From Scybalousia_A sp963540815 (GTDB lineage: Bacteria; Bacteroidota; Bacteroidia; Bacteroidales; P3): a DNA stretch of 64,000 nucleotides. Both the position numbers and the translations under genes were made by a program. Shown here piece after piece: positions 35,044 through 44,215 of the stretch. The stretch's first letter is position 1; each line of letters starts with the position of its first letter. A model generated the notes under the pieces. The model did not search any database. It saw nothing but the letters and a program-made list of their open reading frames with translations, and was not told the DNA's origin. The DNA is taken from positions 62,001-126,000 of the forward strand of contig CAUTQY010000001.1 of assembly GCA_963540815.1 (NCBI GenBank), read 5' to 3'.

Positions 35044-36201
35044 ATGAGAATTCTTGCAACGTTTTGTCGTTTTCCCTATCCGTTGGATAAAGGAGATAAA
35101 CTTAGGGCTTTCAATCAGATAAGAGTATTGTCCGAACGACATGATGTATTTTTGTATTGTTACTCAAAAAAAAATATTCCGGACGAGTATATGTCCATAC
35201 TGCAAGGTTACTGCAAAGAAATTCACATAGAAAAACTTTGTTTTCTTGAACAATTATTATCCTTAATAAAATCTTTTTTTACAAAACTTCCTCTGCAAAT
35301 CGCTGCGTACACAACTTGTTCGGGAAGAAAACATTTTAAATCCTTTTTTGGAAGAGTAAAACCCGATGTTTCTTATTTTCAATTTGTTAGGCTTGCCGAA
35401 TATAGCAAAGAGGTAGAAGGAAGAAAGGTTTTGGACTTTCAAGACTGTCTTTCTGTTAATATGTACAGAAGAACAAAACAAGAGAATCTTGTTTTGAGTT
35501 TGTTATTATTATACGAATCAAAACTGCTAAAAGCTTATGAAAATAAGGTCTTTGATTTCTTTGATGCTACCTCTATTATTACGGAAAAAGACAGAGATTT
35601 GTTGCCTTCCGACAGAAAACAAAACACATGTGTAATAGAAAACGGGGTGTCGGAAGATTTTCTGGATTATCCTTCCAATAACAACAAAGAATATGATATT
35701 ATTTTTTCGGGCAATATGTCCTATGCTCCCAATATTATGGCCTCTGTCTTTTTGATAAAAAAGATAATGCCATTGGTTTGGGACAAACTTCCGAATTGCA
35801 AAGTTGTTCTTGCCGGTAACAACCCTCACAAATCGGTTAAAGATTTACAAAGTAAGAGAGTTTTGGTTACGGGCTGGGTAAATGATATGAAAGAATATTA
35901 TGCAAAAAGTAAGGTCTTTGTAGCTCCTATGCAGATAGGTACGGGTTTGCAAAATAAATTGTTGGAAGCTATGGCAATAGGTCTTCCTTGTGTTACAACT
36001 CCTTTGGCTAATGATGCTTTGAAATCCGTGCACGGTAAAGATATTCTTGTAGGACAAACATCGGAAGAAATAGCCGTTTTTATAATAAAATTATTGTCCA
36101 ATAAAAATCTATATGAAAGTATAGCCTCCCATGGACATGCTTTTGTAAAGAAAGAATATAGCTGGGAAAAATCCGTACAAAAATTGGAGCAACTTTTATA
36201 A
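35044..36201 (+). CDS. Glycosyltransferase, GT4-like (TIGR03087-like)
   Basis: A 385-residue GT-B enzyme starting 6 nt after its neighbour. The N-terminus (MRILATFCRFPYPLDKGDKL) and the C-terminal VAPMQIGTGLQNKLLEAMAI segment, then LPCVTTPLAN, resemble the TIGR03087 group described with exosortase systems; no exosortase gene is present. It shares the opening pattern FxYP..GG/KGD with the upstream enzyme, suggesting the two are distant paralogues acting in sequence on one glycan. Confidence 0.82.
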   Translation: MRILATFCRFPYPLDKGDKLRAFNQIRVLSERHDVFLYCYSKKNIPDEYMSILQGYCKEIHIEKLCFLEQLLSLIKSFFTKLPLQIAAYTTCSGRKHFKSFFGRVKPDVSYFQFVRLAEYSKEVEGRKVLDFQDCLSVNMYRRTKQENLVLSLLLLYESKLLKAYENKVFDFFDATSIITEKDRDLLPSDRKQNTCVIENGVSEDFLDYPSNNNKEYDIIFSGNMSYAPNIMASVFLIKKIMPLVWDKLPNCKVVLAGNNPHKSVKDLQSKRVLVTGWVNDMKEYYAKSKVFVAPMQIGTGLQNKLLEAMAIGLPCVTTPLANDALKSVHGKDILVGQTSEEIAVFIIKLLSNKNLYESIASHGHAFVKKEYSWEKSVQKLEQLL

Positions 36202-36326
36202 ATTATTGAATATAAAAGTTGTACGTGCTATAATATTATTTTTTTGTTTCATACCTTAGATTTTCGTATAATTTTTTGTGTGTTTTGACGTTTTACAAGC
36301 GTATAAACCCATAAAATAAAAAACAT

Positions 36327-36899
36327 ATGACTATTAAAGGAACAAGAACGGAAAAATGTCTATTGACAATGTTTGCAGGTGAATCTCAGGCAAGAAGTCG
36401 TTACTTAATGTTTGCCAAACAAGCAAAAAAAGAAGGTTACGAACAAATAGCTTCCATCTTTGAGGAGACTGCTGCGCAGGAAGGAGAACACGCAAAAATT
36501 CTTTTCAAGTTAATGGAAGGTGGTTCTTGCGAAATAACTGCAACTTATCCGGCGGGAGTTATAAGTACGACAAAAGATAATCTTAGAGCAGCCGCTGCCG
36601 GCGAAAACGAAGAGTGGACGATAGGTTATCCCGAGAGTGCCAAAATCGCAAAAGAAGAAGGTTTTGACGAAATAGCAAAACAATTTTTATTGATTGCCGC
36701 TGTGGAAAAGAGACATGAGGAAAGATACCTAAAGCTACACGCTCACTTTGATAAGGAGGATATATTTTATTCCGAAGAACAACAATGTTGGGTATGTAGA
36801 AATTGCGGTTTTAGATACAAAGGAAGCAAGGCTCCCGAAGTGTGTCCTTGTTGCCAACATCCGCAAGCATACTTTGAAAGAGAAGCAACTAACTACTAA
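36327..36899 (+). CDS. Rubrerythrin
   Basis: A 190-residue peroxide-reducing diiron protein. The four-helix domain (about 1-145) carries the two ExxH half-sites (EETAAQEGEHAK and AAVEKRHEERY) and further glutamates. The C-terminal rubredoxin-like domain binds one iron through CWVCRNCG and CPCC. It removes H2O2 using electrons from rubredoxin or NADH and marks an anaerobe or microaerophile. It is monocistronic, ending at a strong terminator. No PerR box was recognised. Confidence 0.95.
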   Translation: MTIKGTRTEKCLLTMFAGESQARSRYLMFAKQAKKEGYEQIASIFEETAAQEGEHAKILFKLMEGGSCEITATYPAGVISTTKDNLRAAAAGENEEWTIGYPESAKIAKEEGFDEIAKQFLLIAAVEKRHEERYLKLHAHFDKEDIFYSEEQQCWVCRNCGFRYKGSKAPEVCPCCQHPQAYFEREATNY

Positions 36900-36926
36900 T
36901 TAATTTATTATATAAAAAGTATTTAC

Positions 36927-36959
36927 AGAGGTTTGGATTTTTTTCAAACCTCTTTTTTC
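36927..36959 (+). terminator. Intrinsic terminator after rubrerythrin
   Basis: A 9-bp stem AGAGGTTTG/CAAACCTCT with a T-rich loop and a T-run at 36954-36959. Confidence 0.85.
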
Positions 36960-36980
36960 TTATAAAAAAATATTAAAATA

Positions 36981-37012
36981 TTTGGTGGAATAAAAAATAG
37001 TATGTAGATTTG
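36981..37012 (+). promoter_or_regulatory. Promoter of the small lipoprotein gene
   Basis: TTTG (36981-36984), a 20-nt spacer and TAGATTTG (37005-37012) match the Bacteroidota consensus, giving a leader of about 65 nt before the ATG at 37086. Confidence 0.65.
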
Positions 37013-37085
37013 CGGTGTTGAATTGTCGGGAGAGTTGGAAAAGTCCATAAGTTTTCCAAATTAAACATTAAAAAACTTAACAGAG

Positions 37086-37610
37086 ATGAAAAAAAGAGTA
37101 TTTTTTACACTTGTTGTTATGGCAAGTTTTGGTTTAACGTTCTTTTCTTGTGAAAACCGTGAGCAAGAAGAGCAACATAGGAGCGGAACGTTTAATTCTG
37201 TGCAAGAAGCAATGGAGTATATACACAGATTGAATGTTTCTACTTTTAGTATTTCTCCGTATTCCAAAGATTCTTTGGATATCTTGCTGGAAAAACGTGG
37301 TATGAATCGTTTTTTGGATTACGATAACTATGTAGCAATAGGGAGGAGCAAGGATAATCCAAACACTATAGAGTATATGAACATTCCATACAATACCGAT
37401 TTGGGAGGAGTTATTGCTAAAAAATTTGAAAAACAAAAGTTTTTAAAGATGGACTCTTTCAGTCATAAGGACTATGATAAGTTATGTGAATGGGTAAATT
37501 CCGAAGTTGAAAAGGGAAATAGAGTGGTAGTTTACAAAGAAAAAGACGGAACTTATACTGCTATGTCCTTTACACCACAAGAATGGGATTTGATTTACGG
37601 AAAGAAATAG
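37086..37610 (+). CDS. Putative lipoprotein of unknown function
   Basis: 174 residues with signal MKKRVFFTLVVMASFGLTFFS and lipobox cysteine C22, followed by an acidic stretch (ENREQEEQ) as in surface-exported lipoproteins of the phylum. The mature part is mixed alpha/beta and highly charged, with FTPQEWDLIYGKK at the end. I do not recognise a family. It is a single-gene unit with its own promoter and an unusually strong terminator. Confidence 0.7.
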   Translation: MKKRVFFTLVVMASFGLTFFSCENREQEEQHRSGTFNSVQEAMEYIHRLNVSTFSISPYSKDSLDILLEKRGMNRFLDYDNYVAIGRSKDNPNTIEYMNIPYNTDLGGVIAKKFEKQKFLKMDSFSHKDYDKLCEWVNSEVEKGNRVVVYKEKDGTYTAMSFTPQEWDLIYGKK

Positions 37611-37620
37611 AACTTTTTTA

Positions 37621-37687
37621 AAAGCCCTTTTGCTGTTTGGATTTATTGAATTGTCGAAATAAAAAATCCAAACAGCAAAAGGGCTTT
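37621..37687. terminator. 24-bp perfect bidirectional terminator
   Basis: Arms at 37621-37644 (AAAGCCCTTTTGCTG...) and 37664-37687 are exact complements over 24 nt around a 19-nt loop, between the convergent lipoprotein gene and purD. This is by far the longest perfect stem among the terminators here. Confidence 0.85.
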
Positions 37688-37712
37688 CCATATGATAGTA
37701 AAATCAAAATAT

Positions 37713-38978
37713 TTACATCAAGTCCTGTCCTATATCTTTTCTAAAATACATTTTATCAAAATGTATTTTGTTTATTTCTTCGTAGCATTTGTTTACTGCC
37801 TCGTTGATATTATCTCCCAAACAGGTAATTGCCAAAACTCTACCGCCTGAAGTTATTATTTCTTTTTTGCCGTTATATTTTGTACCTGCATGATAAACAA
37901 TAGCCTCATTTACGGTTTCCAAACCTGTTATTTGCTTGCCTTTTTCATACTCAAAAGGATAACCTCCCGAGCATAACATTACGGTTGTCGCTGTCTTGTG
38001 GCTTATTTTTAAATCGTATTTATCCAGTTCTCTTTTACCTGTCTTTTCAAACGCCTCCACAATATCGGATTCCCATCTTGCAAAAACACTTTCGCTTTCC
38101 GGGTCACCCATTCTTACGTTATACTCTATAACAAAAGGTTCACCTTTCACATTCATCAAACCAAAGAAAATAAACCCTTGATAATCTATATTTTCTTTTT
38201 GCAGTCCGAGTATGGTCGGTTCTATTATCTTTTGCTCCACCTTATCCATAAAATTTTTATCACAGAAAGGCACAGGAGAAATACTACCCATTCCTCCGGT
38301 ATTCGGTCCCGTATCCGCTTGCCCTACCTTTTTGTAGTCCTTAGCTTCCGGTAAGGTAATATAATGTTTGCCGTCCGTTAGAACAAAAACACTACACTCT
38401 ATTCCTTGTAAAAATTCTTCAATTACAATCCTGTTTGAAGCCGCTCCGAATTTTGCCTGCAAAAGCATATTTTCTATTTCTTTTTCGGCTTCCTTTATAT
38501 CCGATAATATTAACACACCTTTACCTGCCGCCAGTCCGTCAGCCTTTAAAACATACGGAGGCATCAGGGTTTTCAAAAAAAATTTGGCTTCTGCAACTGT
38601 TGAAGAATCAAAGGTTTGATATTTTGCTGTTGGAATGTTGTACCTATACATAAAATCCTTTGCAAAATCCTTGCTACCCTCCAACTGAGAGGCCTCTTTG
38701 TTAGGTCCTATAATTATAATATTGGGATTATTTTCTCTTATATAATCGGATATTCCCTCTACCAGCGGCTGTTCGGGGCCTACTACAAGCATGTTGATAT
38801 TTTCTTTATGGCAAAAATCGGATATTTTTTCAAAACTCTCCAAATCTATGTTTTTTCCCCATTGTTCCGTACCGGGATTGCCGTGTGAAATATATAATTT
38901 TTCCGTTTGTGTGCTTTGTGAAATAACCCTTGCTAAAGCGGATTCTCTTCCGCCCGAGCCCAATAGTAATATTCTCAT
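37713..38978 (-). CDS. purD: Phosphoribosylamine-glycine ligase
   Basis: PurD joins glycine to phosphoribosylamine with ATP, step two of purine synthesis. The 421-residue ATP-grasp enzyme shows the N-terminal GSGGRESALA loop, VLKADGLAAGKGVLI (ATP site), GPNTGGMGSISP and EYNVRMGDPESE with metal ligands. It is the first gene downstream of a TPR lipoprotein gene on the minus strand (gap 34 nt). Confidence 0.96.
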   Translation of the reverse strand: MRILLLGSGGRESALARVISQSTQTEKLYISHGNPGTEQWGKNIDLESFEKISDFCHKENINMLVVGPEQPLVEGISDYIRENNPNIIIIGPNKEASQLEGSKDFAKDFMYRYNIPTAKYQTFDSSTVAEAKFFLKTLMPPYVLKADGLAAGKGVLILSDIKEAEKEIENMLLQAKFGAASNRIVIEEFLQGIECSVFVLTDGKHYITLPEAKDYKKVGQADTGPNTGGMGSISPVPFCDKNFMDKVEQKIIEPTILGLQKENIDYQGFIFFGLMNVKGEPFVIEYNVRMGDPESESVFARWESDIVEAFEKTGKRELDKYDLKISHKTATTVMLCSGGYPFEYEKGKQITGLETVNEAIVYHAGTKYNGKKEIITSGGRVLAITCLGDNINEAVNKCYEEINKIHFDKMYFRKDIGQDLM

Positions 38979-39012
38979 AGTTAATTTTTGCTTTGTTAAG
39001 ATGAATATTTGT

Positions 39013-40005
39013 TTAATTTGCTATGTTATAAATGTTTTTTAGGCTGTCCGCTATGTGCTTGTTTTTTGTTGATAGTTCGTTTTTGCCCTGTCTTTCGTAT
39101 ATCTTGGACATCATACTATAGGCCTCAAAATAACTACTATCGGCTTTAACCGTTTTTTCAAAACAATCCAAAGCCATGTCGTAATCCTCTTTATAAACAT
39201 AGTTGATATACCCTGTTGCATACATTGCGTTTGCATAATTGGGTTTTATTTGCAAAACTTTTTGATACAAATCCAAAGCCTTTTGTATGGCGTTATGGTC
39301 TTGATAAAAACGCCCCAAGTTGTACATTGCATCAACATTTTTAGGGTTAATATTTATGGTGCTTTGGTAATATTCTATTGCAATAGGGTCGTTTTTGTCC
39401 GCAAAAATATTAGCCAATTCTTCAAAGACTTCTTCGTAATCCGGCTTGTATTCCGTTGCTCGTCTATAATCTTTTATGGCATTAATAGTATCGCCTATTT
39501 CTTTGTATATCATTCCTCTTTGAAAATAAGCCTTAGCATTTATTTTGTCCAACTCCAATACCTTGTCTATGTTTTCTCTTGCTCTATTATAGTCTCTGAG
39601 TAAAAAACTCAATTCCGCTATTTTGGAATAAGCCTCTATATTGTTTTTATCGTATTTAACTGCTTGATTCAAAGCATCAAAAGCCAAGGTAGATTCTCCT
39701 CTTGCAAAGTAGGTATCTGCTGCCAATATGTAATATTTCGGTTCTTTTTTATCCAACTTTATTGCTTTTTGTATATCGAATAAGGCATCTTTTGTATTTT
39801 CTACCGAATAATACAATTTTGCCCTCTGATAATACAACTCTGCATCGGAAGGATTTTTTTTAATATTGGTGTTCAACAAAGCAATTTTTTCCTCAAAACT
39901 CAGTCTGTCAAAAGATTTGCTATCTTGTTTTTTACTACACGACAAAATCGATAAAATCAACAATAAGAAAACTATTTTACTTGCTATGATTGTAATTTTT
40001 TGCAT
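39013..40005 (-). CDS. Tetratricopeptide-repeat lipoprotein
   Basis: 330 residues: a signal peptide with lipobox ILSC (C23), then six to seven TPR helices pairs from about residue 50 to 320, for instance AELYYQRAKLYYSVENTKDA and VDAMYNLGRFYQDHNAIQKA. TPR lipoproteins of this sort act as scaffolds in the periplasm, but no partner can be named. It lies between purD and a coiled-coil exported protein, all on the minus strand. Confidence 0.85.
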   Translation of the reverse strand: MQKITIIASKIVFLLLILSILSCSKKQDSKSFDRLSFEEKIALLNTNIKKNPSDAELYYQRAKLYYSVENTKDALFDIQKAIKLDKKEPKYYILAADTYFARGESTLAFDALNQAVKYDKNNIEAYSKIAELSFLLRDYNRARENIDKVLELDKINAKAYFQRGMIYKEIGDTINAIKDYRRATEYKPDYEEVFEELANIFADKNDPIAIEYYQSTININPKNVDAMYNLGRFYQDHNAIQKALDLYQKVLQIKPNYANAMYATGYINYVYKEDYDMALDCFEKTVKADSSYFEAYSMMSKIYERQGKNELSTKNKHIADSLKNIYNIAN

Positions 40006-40093
40006 ATTTCTTTCGAAAATATATTACGAATGGAGGGTAGGATTTTTGCGGTCTCTTATTTTTCCAATAATCGCACCGAATCGCCCTGCGGAT

Positions 40094-40972
40094 TTATTTA
40101 TCTTTGATTTTGATTTTTAAGTTATCTATACGGATTAGTTCCAACTCTTTTTCTATTTCACCTTTTCGTTTTTCCAAATCCCGTATATTTTTATTTATCT
40201 TTTTTATTTGTTTGTCTTTCTTTTCCGTGTCTAATTCTTCATTTAATGTTTCTATTTGAGAGTTAATTTTTGTCAGTTGCTCTCTTAGTTTAATTTCTTT
40301 TTGGGTATAATCTTCTACTATTTTGTAGTTATCTGCAGTGTTTATGGTAGTTAAATCTTTTCCCAACTCCATAACTTTGGTTTCCAAACTTGTGGTATCG
40401 TTGTAGTTTTTCCACTCTTGTTGTTGGTACTCTTGTTCGGTTTCTATAATGTTTTTTGTTTTTTCGGCCGAACTTATTTTAAAGGAATTGACTACTTTTT
40501 CCAACTCTTTTCTCGTAGCAAGATTATCCTCTCCGAAATATTCTATGGCATAAGTATATCCCTCAAAGATAAAAGCATACATCCCACCCTTACTTACCTC
40601 GTTAAGATAAGTATTCGTATAAGTAAGCAAAGAGGCTTTGTTTTTTTTGAACGTAACGGGAGTAATTTCATCTATTTGCATATAATCAAAATTCTTTTGC
40701 AAAGAACGTTCGGAGGCTATTTCATTTAGACGAGTATTCAAATTGATAACTCTTTTTTTACAAGTTATTTCTACAAAAGAAATACTATTGTCTTTGGTGC
40801 AAGTTAGAACGAAGTCGCCATTTTTATCCGTTCTCTTTTGAGTAGTCCAATCCTCAAAAATATCTATACTGACGTTTTGCATATCAATAGTGCGCTTTTC
40901 TTTATTTGCAAAAAGGCTAAAACTACACAAAACCATACACGCAAATACCAAAAGAATATATTTTGTTTTCAT
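40094..40972 (-). CDS. Exported protein with C-terminal coiled coil, unknown function
   Basis: 292 residues with a signal peptide (1-22, ending SLFA). The N-terminal half (about 30-165) looks like a small beta-rich fold with VSIDIFEDWTTQKR and YAFIFEGYTYAIEYFGE, somewhat like PsbP/YebF-like stress domains of exported proteins. The C-terminal half (about 180-292) is a highly charged coiled coil of Lys and Glu heptads. CAAAGATA at 41000-41007 (minus-strand TATCTTTG) is the -7 box. No family is certain. Confidence 0.7.
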   Translation of the reverse strand: MKTKYILLVFACMVLCSFSLFANKEKRTIDMQNVSIDIFEDWTTQKRTDKNGDFVLTCTKDNSISFVEITCKKRVINLNTRLNEIASERSLQKNFDYMQIDEITPVTFKKNKASLLTYTNTYLNEVSKGGMYAFIFEGYTYAIEYFGEDNLATRKELEKVVNSFKISSAEKTKNIIETEQEYQQQEWKNYNDTTSLETKVMELGKDLTTINTADNYKIVEDYTQKEIKLREQLTKINSQIETLNEELDTEKKDKQIKKINKNIRDLEKRKGEIEKELELIRIDNLKIKIKDK

Positions 40973-41058
40973 TATGGGTAACTATATTTTTGATGTTTGC
41001 AAAGATAGTATTTTTAGGTGGAATAACAATGTTTTTTATATTTTTCGGATAAGTTGAG

Positions 41059-41091
41059 TTTGACAAGTATGAGAAAATATTTGTAATTTTG
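41059..41091 (+). promoter_or_regulatory. Promoter of the amidohydrolase operon
   Basis: TTTG (41059-41062), 21-nt spacer, TAATTTTG (41084-41091), 27 nt before the ATG at 41119. Confidence 0.65.
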
Positions 41092-41118
41092 AAATCAAAA
41101 AAATACTATCTATTCCAT

Positions 41119-42393
41119 ATGCGAACACTAATAAAGAATACCTTGTTAAACGATAAAAAGGTATGTATTCTGATAAAAGATAATATTTTTGAAAAAGTAT
41201 TTAATACGAGAGATGTGATTTTTCTTGCAAACAATGTCTTTCTTTATAAAAAAATAACATACGAATACGATAATGTTATACAAGCGGATAATTTGGCAAT
41301 ATTACCTGCTTTTTACAATCTACATTGCCATGCCGCCATGAACCTTTTAAGAGGTTTTGCCGAAGATATGCCTTTGTTTGATTGGTTGCAAAAAATTTGG
41401 CAAAGAGAGGCAGAGCTAAGCGCAGAGGACATTTATAACGGAACAAGATTGGCAATATTGGAAATGATAAAGAGCGGTACGGTATTTTTTGCCGATATGT
41501 ATTGGCATCATAAAGAGGTTATTCGTGCCGTAGAGCAAATGGGAATAAGGTGCGATGTCGGACTTTGTTTGATGGACAGACTTACAGAAAAAGAAAAAGA
41601 GGAAAAGTTTGACTTTATCAAACAATACAACAAGGAAAAACACGAGACAATAAATGTCTGTGCCGCTCCGCATGCCATTTATACTTGTTCAAAAAGTTTG
41701 TATGTACATAGTTACGAATCCGCAAAAGAGAATAATACATTTTTGCAAACACATTTGTCCGAAACAAAACAAGAATACGAAAACTGCAAAAAGGATAATA
41801 ATCTGTCACCTGTAGAGTACTTGAATAGTATTGGTGTTTTGGACGAGAAAACTATGGCAGCACATTGTGTTTATTTTTCGGAGAAAGATGCGGAAATTTT
41901 TGCTGAAACAAGAGCCGTTGCCGTGCATAACCCTTGTAGCAATATGAAACTTGCCTCAGGTTTTTTCCCTATGGCTTTGATGAAAAAACATAATTGTAGA
42001 ATAGCTTTGGGTACGGACGGAGCCTCTTCCAATAACAATCTCTCTATGATAGAGGAAATGAAATTTGCCGCTTTACTTGGCAAAGTAGACTCTCAAAAAG
42101 CAGACATTGTAAGTGCGCAAGAGGTTTTTGATATGGCAACCGTCAATGGTGCACAAGCCTATAATATATTTTCCGGCAAAATAGAAGAGGGACGACTTGC
42201 CGATTGTATTTTGGTTGATTTGGATAACGAGAGAATGCAACCTCTCCACAATATCATATACAATATGGTTTATTCTGCCGACTCCTCTTGTGTGGATACG
42301 GTAATTTGCAACGGCAGGATTCTAATGCGAAATCGTATGGTGGAAAACGAACAGGACATAATTGAAATAGCAAAGAGATATGCAAAAAAATAG
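41119..42393 (+). CDS. Amidohydrolase of the SAH/MTA deaminase (MtaD-like) family
   Basis: A 424-residue TIM-barrel metalloenzyme. Metal and catalytic motifs are LHCHAAMN (about 68-75), APHAIYTCS, LQTHLSETKQE, AAHCVYFSEKD and GTDGASSNN (D near 299). These fit deaminases of S-adenosylhomocysteine, methylthioadenosine or similar purines, which return adenine nucleosides from SAM use to salvage. I start at 41119 rather than an upstream in-frame start, which would precede the -7 box. The next gene overlaps its end by 14 nt. Confidence 0.85.
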   Translation: MRTLIKNTLLNDKKVCILIKDNIFEKVFNTRDVIFLANNVFLYKKITYEYDNVIQADNLAILPAFYNLHCHAAMNLLRGFAEDMPLFDWLQKIWQREAELSAEDIYNGTRLAILEMIKSGTVFFADMYWHHKEVIRAVEQMGIRCDVGLCLMDRLTEKEKEEKFDFIKQYNKEKHETINVCAAPHAIYTCSKSLYVHSYESAKENNTFLQTHLSETKQEYENCKKDNNLSPVEYLNSIGVLDEKTMAAHCVYFSEKDAEIFAETRAVAVHNPCSNMKLASGFFPMALMKKHNCRIALGTDGASSNNNLSMIEEMKFAALLGKVDSQKADIVSAQEVFDMATVNGAQAYNIFSGKIEEGRLADCILVDLDNERMQPLHNIIYNMVYSADSSCVDTVICNGRILMRNRMVENEQDIIEIAKRYAKK

Positions 42394-43117
42394 GTTAATA
42401 ATTTTCTTTCTTTGTTTTTGTTTGCTTACATCTTGTTTCGGGCAAGAATTTGTAAGGGTAGAGGGTGGCTATTTTATTATGGGTTGCAATCAAACGGAAA
42501 AAAATTGCTATCCGGACGAAAGCCCTGCTCATAAAGTTTATATCTCTACCTTTGAAATAGGCAAATATGAAGTAACGGTAGGAGAGTACAGAGAATTTTG
42601 CAAAGCCACAAATCACAACATGCCTTCCGCTCCCTCCTATGGTTGGAAAGATAATATGCCGATAGTGAATGTTTCGTGGCAAGATGCTCATGATTATGCA
42701 ACATGGAAAGGTTGCCGTTTGCCTACGGAAGCGGAATGGGAATACGCAGCCAAAGGTGGCAATAAGTCTTTGGGATACAAATATTCGGGCAGTAATAATT
42801 ATGATAAGGTCGGTTGGTGTTATGAAAATTCCGATAAAAGACTGCACCCAGTTGGAGAAAAAAAGCCAAACGAGTTGGGTATATATGATATGAGTGGTAA
42901 TGCTTGGGAGTGGTGTAGCGATAATTATGAAATTTTTTATTATGAAAACTCTCCTAATACTAACCCGCAAGGACCTTTGAAAGGTTTGGGAAAAGTTAAC
43001 CGAGGAGGTTGTTTTGCTTTTGATTACGGACTAATGTCTGTCCATCACAGACGATGTTCCGACACCTCTTCTGCAGGCTCATGCACCGGATTTAGATTGG
43101 CAAAAGACATTAAATAA
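42380..43117 (+). CDS. Exported SUMF1/FGE-fold protein
   Basis: 245 residues: a lipoprotein-like signal (CLLTSCFGQE), then a formylglycine-generating-enzyme (SUMF1) fold with VEGGYFIMGC, YEVTVGEYREFC, VNVSWQDAHDYATWKGCRLP, EAEWEYAAKGG, YDMSGNAWEWCSD and a C-terminal GFRLAKDIK. The paired active-site cysteines of true FGE (in the RGGS...C....C block) are not in the usual place: the block here is RGGCFAFDYGLMSVHHRRC. A sulfatase-activating role is therefore doubtful; a structural or ligand-binding role is more likely. It overlaps the amidohydrolase gene. Confidence 0.85.
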   Translation: MQKNRLIIFFLCFCLLTSCFGQEFVRVEGGYFIMGCNQTEKNCYPDESPAHKVYISTFEIGKYEVTVGEYREFCKATNHNMPSAPSYGWKDNMPIVNVSWQDAHDYATWKGCRLPTEAEWEYAAKGGNKSLGYKYSGSNNYDKVGWCYENSDKRLHPVGEKKPNELGIYDMSGNAWEWCSDNYEIFYYENSPNTNPQGPLKGLGKVNRGGCFAFDYGLMSVHHRRCSDTSSAGSCTGFRLAKDIK

Positions 43118-43131
43118 TAAGCAAAAAATAA

Positions 43132-43620
43132 ATGAGCAAAGATATTGTTAATAAAACAAAATTGTTGTTTGTGTGTTTGGGAAATATTTGTCGTTCTCCT
43201 GCCGCAGAAGAAATTATGCGACAAGTAATTATAAAAAATGACAGTGAAAGTGATTTTTTTGTGGATTCTTGTGGAATAGGAGGTTGGCATACGGGGCAAC
43301 TACCCGATTCTCGTATGAGGCAAGCAGGTAAGCAAATGGGATACGATTTTACCAATCTTGCTCGTCAATTTACCGATAAAGATTTTGAAGAATACGATTA
43401 TATATTTTGTATGGATAAAGAAAATATTTCTGCTCTGCAAAGCAAAACGGATAAAAAAGTTTATCTGAACAAGATTATACTTTTGAGTGACTACCTTACA
43501 AAGTATCCCGAACAAGAAGAAATACCCGACCCTTATTACAGCAACTGGGAAGATTTTTTTGTAGCGGATTTGTTGCAGGATGCTTGCCGAACGTTGTTTG
43601 ACAGATTTTTCAAAAACTGA
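43132..43620 (+). CDS. Low-molecular-weight protein-tyrosine phosphatase
   Basis: 162 residues with the P-loop CLGNICRSP (nucleophile C15, R21) and the general-acid aspartate in DPYYSNW near 133, the full catalytic set. Such enzymes remove phosphate from tyrosine kinases of exopolysaccharide synthesis or other targets; no BY-kinase gene is adjacent. It starts 14 nt after the SUMF1-type gene, in the same transcription unit. Confidence 0.93.
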   Translation: MSKDIVNKTKLLFVCLGNICRSPAAEEIMRQVIIKNDSESDFFVDSCGIGGWHTGQLPDSRMRQAGKQMGYDFTNLARQFTDKDFEEYDYIFCMDKENISALQSKTDKKVYLNKIILLSDYLTKYPEQEEIPDPYYSNWEDFFVADLLQDACRTLFDRFFKN

Positions 43621-43669
43621 GTTATATGCAATAAATGATTTGTTTTTGCGTTGAAGATAAAAAATATTT

Positions 43670-44116
43670 ATGATGAAAAAAATAATTGTATTCCTAACCT
43701 CAATAGCGTTTTTTTACTGTCCGAATTTGATAGCGCAGGATAGCAGTAACATTTGTTACCCTTATATATTTACTAAGGATTATGCCGTTGTGGGTGTCTG
43801 TGCCAAGACCACGGATAAGGAATTATTGGAGATTAGAAAAAATATATTAAAATACACTTCCATACGTTTTACAAATTTTGATGTGATAAGAGGAGAGGAC
43901 GGGGATATTTATTTTCTTTCTATGGAGGTAGATTGCAGAGACGGACACAAGGGAGCGATTTCTCATGCCTTTGAAGCCGGTGATACTACCTATTATGGTT
44001 TTATTAGAGACTATACCAAAGAACCAAACAAAATATCTTTCTATATAGGAGACCTTAACGATGAGAAATCCTGTATAAACCATGTCAGACAAAGGATAAG
44101 ACAAGAGCAAGAATAA
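43670..44116 (+). CDS. Small exported protein of unknown function
   Basis: 148 residues with a signal peptide ending near IAQ (22-23). The mature part has three cysteines and mixed strands, e.g. SNICYPYIFTKDYAVVGVC and FLSMEVDCRDG. I recognise no family. The frame could begin at 43670 or one codon later. It follows the phosphatase gene by 49 nt and may be the last gene of that unit. Confidence 0.65.
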   Translation: MMKKIIVFLTSIAFFYCPNLIAQDSSNICYPYIFTKDYAVVGVCAKTTDKELLEIRKNILKYTSIRFTNFDVIRGEDGDIYFLSMEVDCRDGHKGAISHAFEAGDTTYYGFIRDYTKEPNKISFYIGDLNDEKSCINHVRQRIRQEQE

Positions 44117-44215
44117 ATACCGCAAAAAGAGTAGCGCAACAAAAAAGGTATTAGTTTTTATTGTAGGAATAAAAAATATATGTAATTTTGCAACTCAAAT
44201 ATATTGTAGACAACT

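Noticed and set aside
35044..36201. Exosortase-linked glycan system suggested by TIGR03087-like similarity
   Set aside because: No exosortase or PEP-CTERM gene is present in the window.
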